Below, piece by piece: positions 54,070-64,000 of a DNA stretch of 64,000 nt. The DNA is from Mesostigma viride (taxonomy: Eukaryota > Streptophyta > Mesostigmatophyceae > Mesostigmatales > Mesostigmataceae). Every line of letters begins with the position of its first letter. Position 1 is the first letter of the stretch. Both the position numbers and the translations under genes were made by a program. The stretch covers positions 1,211,107 through 1,275,106 of the forward strand of contig RPFO01000078.1 in assembly GCA_009746045.1 (NCBI GenBank), written 5' to 3'. The notes under the pieces are model-generated. The model was given only the letters and a program-made list of their open reading frames with translations. It was not told where the DNA came from and searched no databases.

Positions 54070-54240
54070 TGATGCAAGCCTTTCGGATTTGGTACTAGAT
54101 AAATCATTCGAGATCTGTGTGTAGGAGTACTACACACGTGTCTGCACTCGAGACTTGTTCAGTCTCGAACCGTGAGACGGGCTGAACACGGCTGGAACCC
54201 TCTTGAGAAGGGGGCGTAGCCGGTACTATCGAGATCACTT
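54070..54240 (+). repeat. Hairpin-rich repeat continuing the SINE
   Basis: Same as 15.30-15.47 kb: TTTGGTACTAGATAAATCAT, GTGTGTAGGAGTACTACACA, GAGACTTGTTCAGTCTC, and AACCCTCTTGAGAAGGGG. Confidence 0.55.
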
Positions 54241-54499
54241 GTCCATGCTCATGTTCAGATCACTTGCCCATGCTACTTGTTATGCCACGCTCACATGGGT
54301 CTTATTGCACCCACAGTTTGCAGGATCGGTAGCATGTCCTTTTAGCTAGCGCGCCCAAATGCAGCTGTGGCATGCCTTTGGCATGAAGGAGACTGGGGGT
54401 CTCTGCCCTTTCTCCTGTTGTGCACACACAGGGATTAAAAGCACTTCGGTGCTCCGTGACTCCCCAACGGGAGCACGTGTTTTAATTAATTAATTAATT

Positions 54500-55590
54500 G
54501 CGGGTGCCCAGGGGGCCTTCATGACATCCATGGCGCAGTGGGAGTCTGCTGCTGCAGGGCCAAGAGATGTCGGACACCCCCCGCAACGCCCATATCCCAT
54601 GGAAATCATTCTCGTCACAGCAGGTACACTAAGCTAGCTCGTCTGTGTGACGAGAAGCTGGTTTTCCACAGGCCCTCGGTGAGCAGTGTTTCCCAAGTTG
54701 CATAATTGAGAGTCTCACCATGGCCAGGCAGGGTAATGCATGTAGCAATTCTTTGCCAAGAACGATCTCGAGGATCTCAGCACATGCAATGCTCCGGAGT
54801 AAGCAATGCCCATTCAAAAAGGCAGAACCGCCTGTGAAAAAGGCGGAAGCGGCGGACTGCAAAATCACGTCTGGCTGGTGCCTCGAGCGCGCTTGGGCGC
54901 ATATGGGCGACGATCGACCTTGGCAACGAATTCGATCTGTGTGGAGGCGCGAGGTAAACCGGAGGGGAGAGCTCATGGATCAGCGTGAGATGATTGGCAC
55001 CCCAAGGAGTTGCTGTTGGCTGTGAGGCCCAGAGAGCTGTTTGTTAAGACTGCGTTTGGGTGTCTATTAATTAATTAATTGGGTGGCATGGTCTGAACTT
55101 TAAATAGAATCTGCGTGATAGCCGTAGCCGATTAGACTAGCAGATGCGAATCGGATGCAAGAAGTCCGATTTCGGGCCCTGATGTGAAAGTTCTGAGCTC
55201 CACCGTCCGCCATGTCGCGGTACATGGCTTGTAGCTCGTGGCGCCCTATAGGGGTTAGTTAGATAGATTCCATCTCCGTAGGGCTTGATGAAGTGCCAAA
55301 CCATGAATTGCGCCATGCGTGCCAGCATGCTAGTGCCTACATTAGGCGCACCCCGCCGTCCGTCCGTATGGGTACCATCAAGCCGTCGCTCGGTAGCGGC
55401 TGGCCGGCAGTTACTGCGGCGGCAGTCTTAGTACCGGTGCATGAGTCAGTCAGTGACCCTTGTCGATGTAGTACCGGCCAGGACTTCCCATACCGGTCAA
55501 TACCGGGTATCGGTAGTATCAGACTCCGTACCGCTACCCAAGGTATGGCGGGTAGTACCTCAGTGTACCGGATGCCAATCCTATCCTCCC
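54500..55590. other. Intergenic, no gene recognised
   Basis: Short ORFs only. A TTAATTAATTAATT tract at 55.07-55.08 kb suggests another retroelement tail. Several GGTA(C/G)T-rich short repeats occur at 55.38-55.57 kb. Confidence 0.35.
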
Positions 55591-55835
55591 AATTGATCTG
55601 GAGGCTGCATGATGACTCACACATAGAAACAGCAGGAGGTTGTAATGGAGGATACAACCCCCTAAGTCGGTGGGGGTGCATGACACGGGTGACCAAATGT
55701 GGTAAAAATAGTGATTCGGGCCGGGGTGACCACCACCCCACAACGAGAGGTTAGATATGGACCCGTCCCCTTCCGCCCATTCAATTGAGGGTTATGCGCA
55801 CATGACGCAGTTGATTAATCCTTCGACTGCATCAA
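55590..55835 (+). mobile_element. Diverged LINE 3' tail
   Basis: Follows the order of the LINE tail (GGAGGCTGCATGATG, CCCCCTAAGTCGGTGGGGG, GATTCGGGCC, CACCACCCCACAAC, ATGCGCACATGACGCAGTTG) but with many substitutions, so it is an older copy. Confidence 0.5.
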
Positions 55836-55977
55836 CTATTGCATCGGTGGGGCTTCCTAGTACTAGTTCCTTGGCATCTTTGGCAAGTTGTTCAGTGAAA
55901 GTTCTGTCATGGTCAAGCACTGTTTTTTTATATGCGTTTTTCATGCCAAGAGTCATGCCATCCCAAGCAAAGATCAT
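55792..55977 (-). CDS. Unidentified short ORF, AT-richer than its surroundings
   Basis: 61 codons with a protein-like composition (IFAWDGMTLGMKNAYKKTVL, then KDAKELVLGSPTDAIVDAVE). I recognise no family. It lies just downstream of the AP endonuclease stop codon, uses more A/T-ending codons than the host genes, and may be a fragment of a mobile or viral element. No start or splice evidence. Confidence 0.25.
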   Translation of the reverse strand: MIFAWDGMTLGMKNAYKKTVLDHDRTFTEQLAKDAKELVLGSPTDAIVDAVEGLINCVMCA

Positions 55978-56036
55978 CTCTGTGCCAGCTAGCCATCGCT
56001 ACAGAGGGGTTAATATAACCGGATCGCGGCCGCGCT

Positions 56037-64000
<7,964 letters not shown>

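Larger units (their letters stand above)
52690..54500 (+). mobile_element. ORF1-only half-LINE, best-preserved copy, with nested SINE
   Basis: After an (ATT)n run at 52.77-52.83 kb, 52.85-53.64 kb encodes ORF1: a coiled-coil-like stretch (LASRLNQVEGKCGVLMKKLE, then VPKIAEQTATI), a SYADLLRSATAS segment, one frameshift near 53.2 kb, then FPQKPGETSTSLADKLKNQL, the RRM-like end LLTFPSPEDKQRFLSRRKRL, LTPAQQQQRRDLWQEYLRH, KVYWRGGDLMINH and WTPPAG stop at 53636. The tail follows directly and is split at 53.85 kb by the SINE plus hairpin-rich repeat, resuming at about 54.26 kb and ending in TTAATTAATTAATT at 54.48-54.50 kb. Confidence 0.8.

Overview
The window reads as nuclear DNA of a green alga (Viridiplantae), most likely a flagellated one with a repeat-rich, fairly GC-rich genome. 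Evidence: spliced genes with GT-AG introns whose donors are mostly GTG (GTGAGG, GTGGGT, GTGCGT); a plant-type organellar phenylalanyl-tRNA synthetase; a BTL-type plastid/mitochondrial adenine-nucleotide carrier; an AP endonuclease with the plant-style N-terminal SAP domain; a ciliary SHIPPO/STPGR-repeat protein; TGTAA polyadenylation-like signals; and L1-like LINE debris. The species cannot be named from the sequence.

Layout. 1-2.8 kb: decayed LINE pieces. 3.1-8.8 kb (minus): four-exon amidohydrolase whose three introns each carry a different tandem array. 10.1-11.8 kb (plus): intronless FAR1/WRKY-GCM1-type DNA-binding protein. 12.5-22.1 kb: nested repeat graveyard (LINE ORF2 3' ends, an ORF1-only half-LINE split by a TTAA-flanked DNA transposon, tRNA-derived SINEs). 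23.8-29.5 kb (minus): STPGR ciliary protein. 30.0-30.5 kb: a Harbinger-like MITE. 32.5-34.3 kb (plus): protein with an A9/Ig-like domain and a threefold 92-residue repeat. 34.6-36.4 kb: SINE/LINE fragments. 37.1-46.3 kb (minus): organellar PheRS. 47.4-51.0 kb (plus): BTL-type carrier, divergent from PheRS. 51.6-55.8 kb: LINE/half-LINE/SINE block. 56.0-64.0 kb (minus): SAP-ExoIII AP endonuclease, running off the right edge, with a 1.3-kb fold-back element in one intron.

The most unusual signal is intron architecture. In all four intron-rich genes, the terminal 20-50 bases of an exon together with its splice site are duplicated, in direct orientation, inside the adjacent intron. At least twelve exon edges show this. 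Some are tandem arrays that keep intact GTGAGG donors, and several copies still read as plausible versions of the exon's protein end. In parallel, the pyrimidine tract next to acceptors has expanded enormously; the extreme case is 1,564 bp of uninterrupted pyrimidine (sense strand) ending a few bases from a PheRS acceptor. A second striking object is the fold-back element at 59.67-60.96 kb, built from an 80-bp palindrome in alternating orientation around two inverted arms that carry a tRNA T-arm-like sequence.

The genes do not form one pathway. Organellar translation (PheRS), organellar nucleotide transport (BTL), DNA base-excision repair (AP endonuclease), cilia (STPGR) and regulation (FAR1-like) sit together as ordinary neighbours. 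All joins were made by eye from reading frame, splice consensus and family knowledge, not from transcripts.
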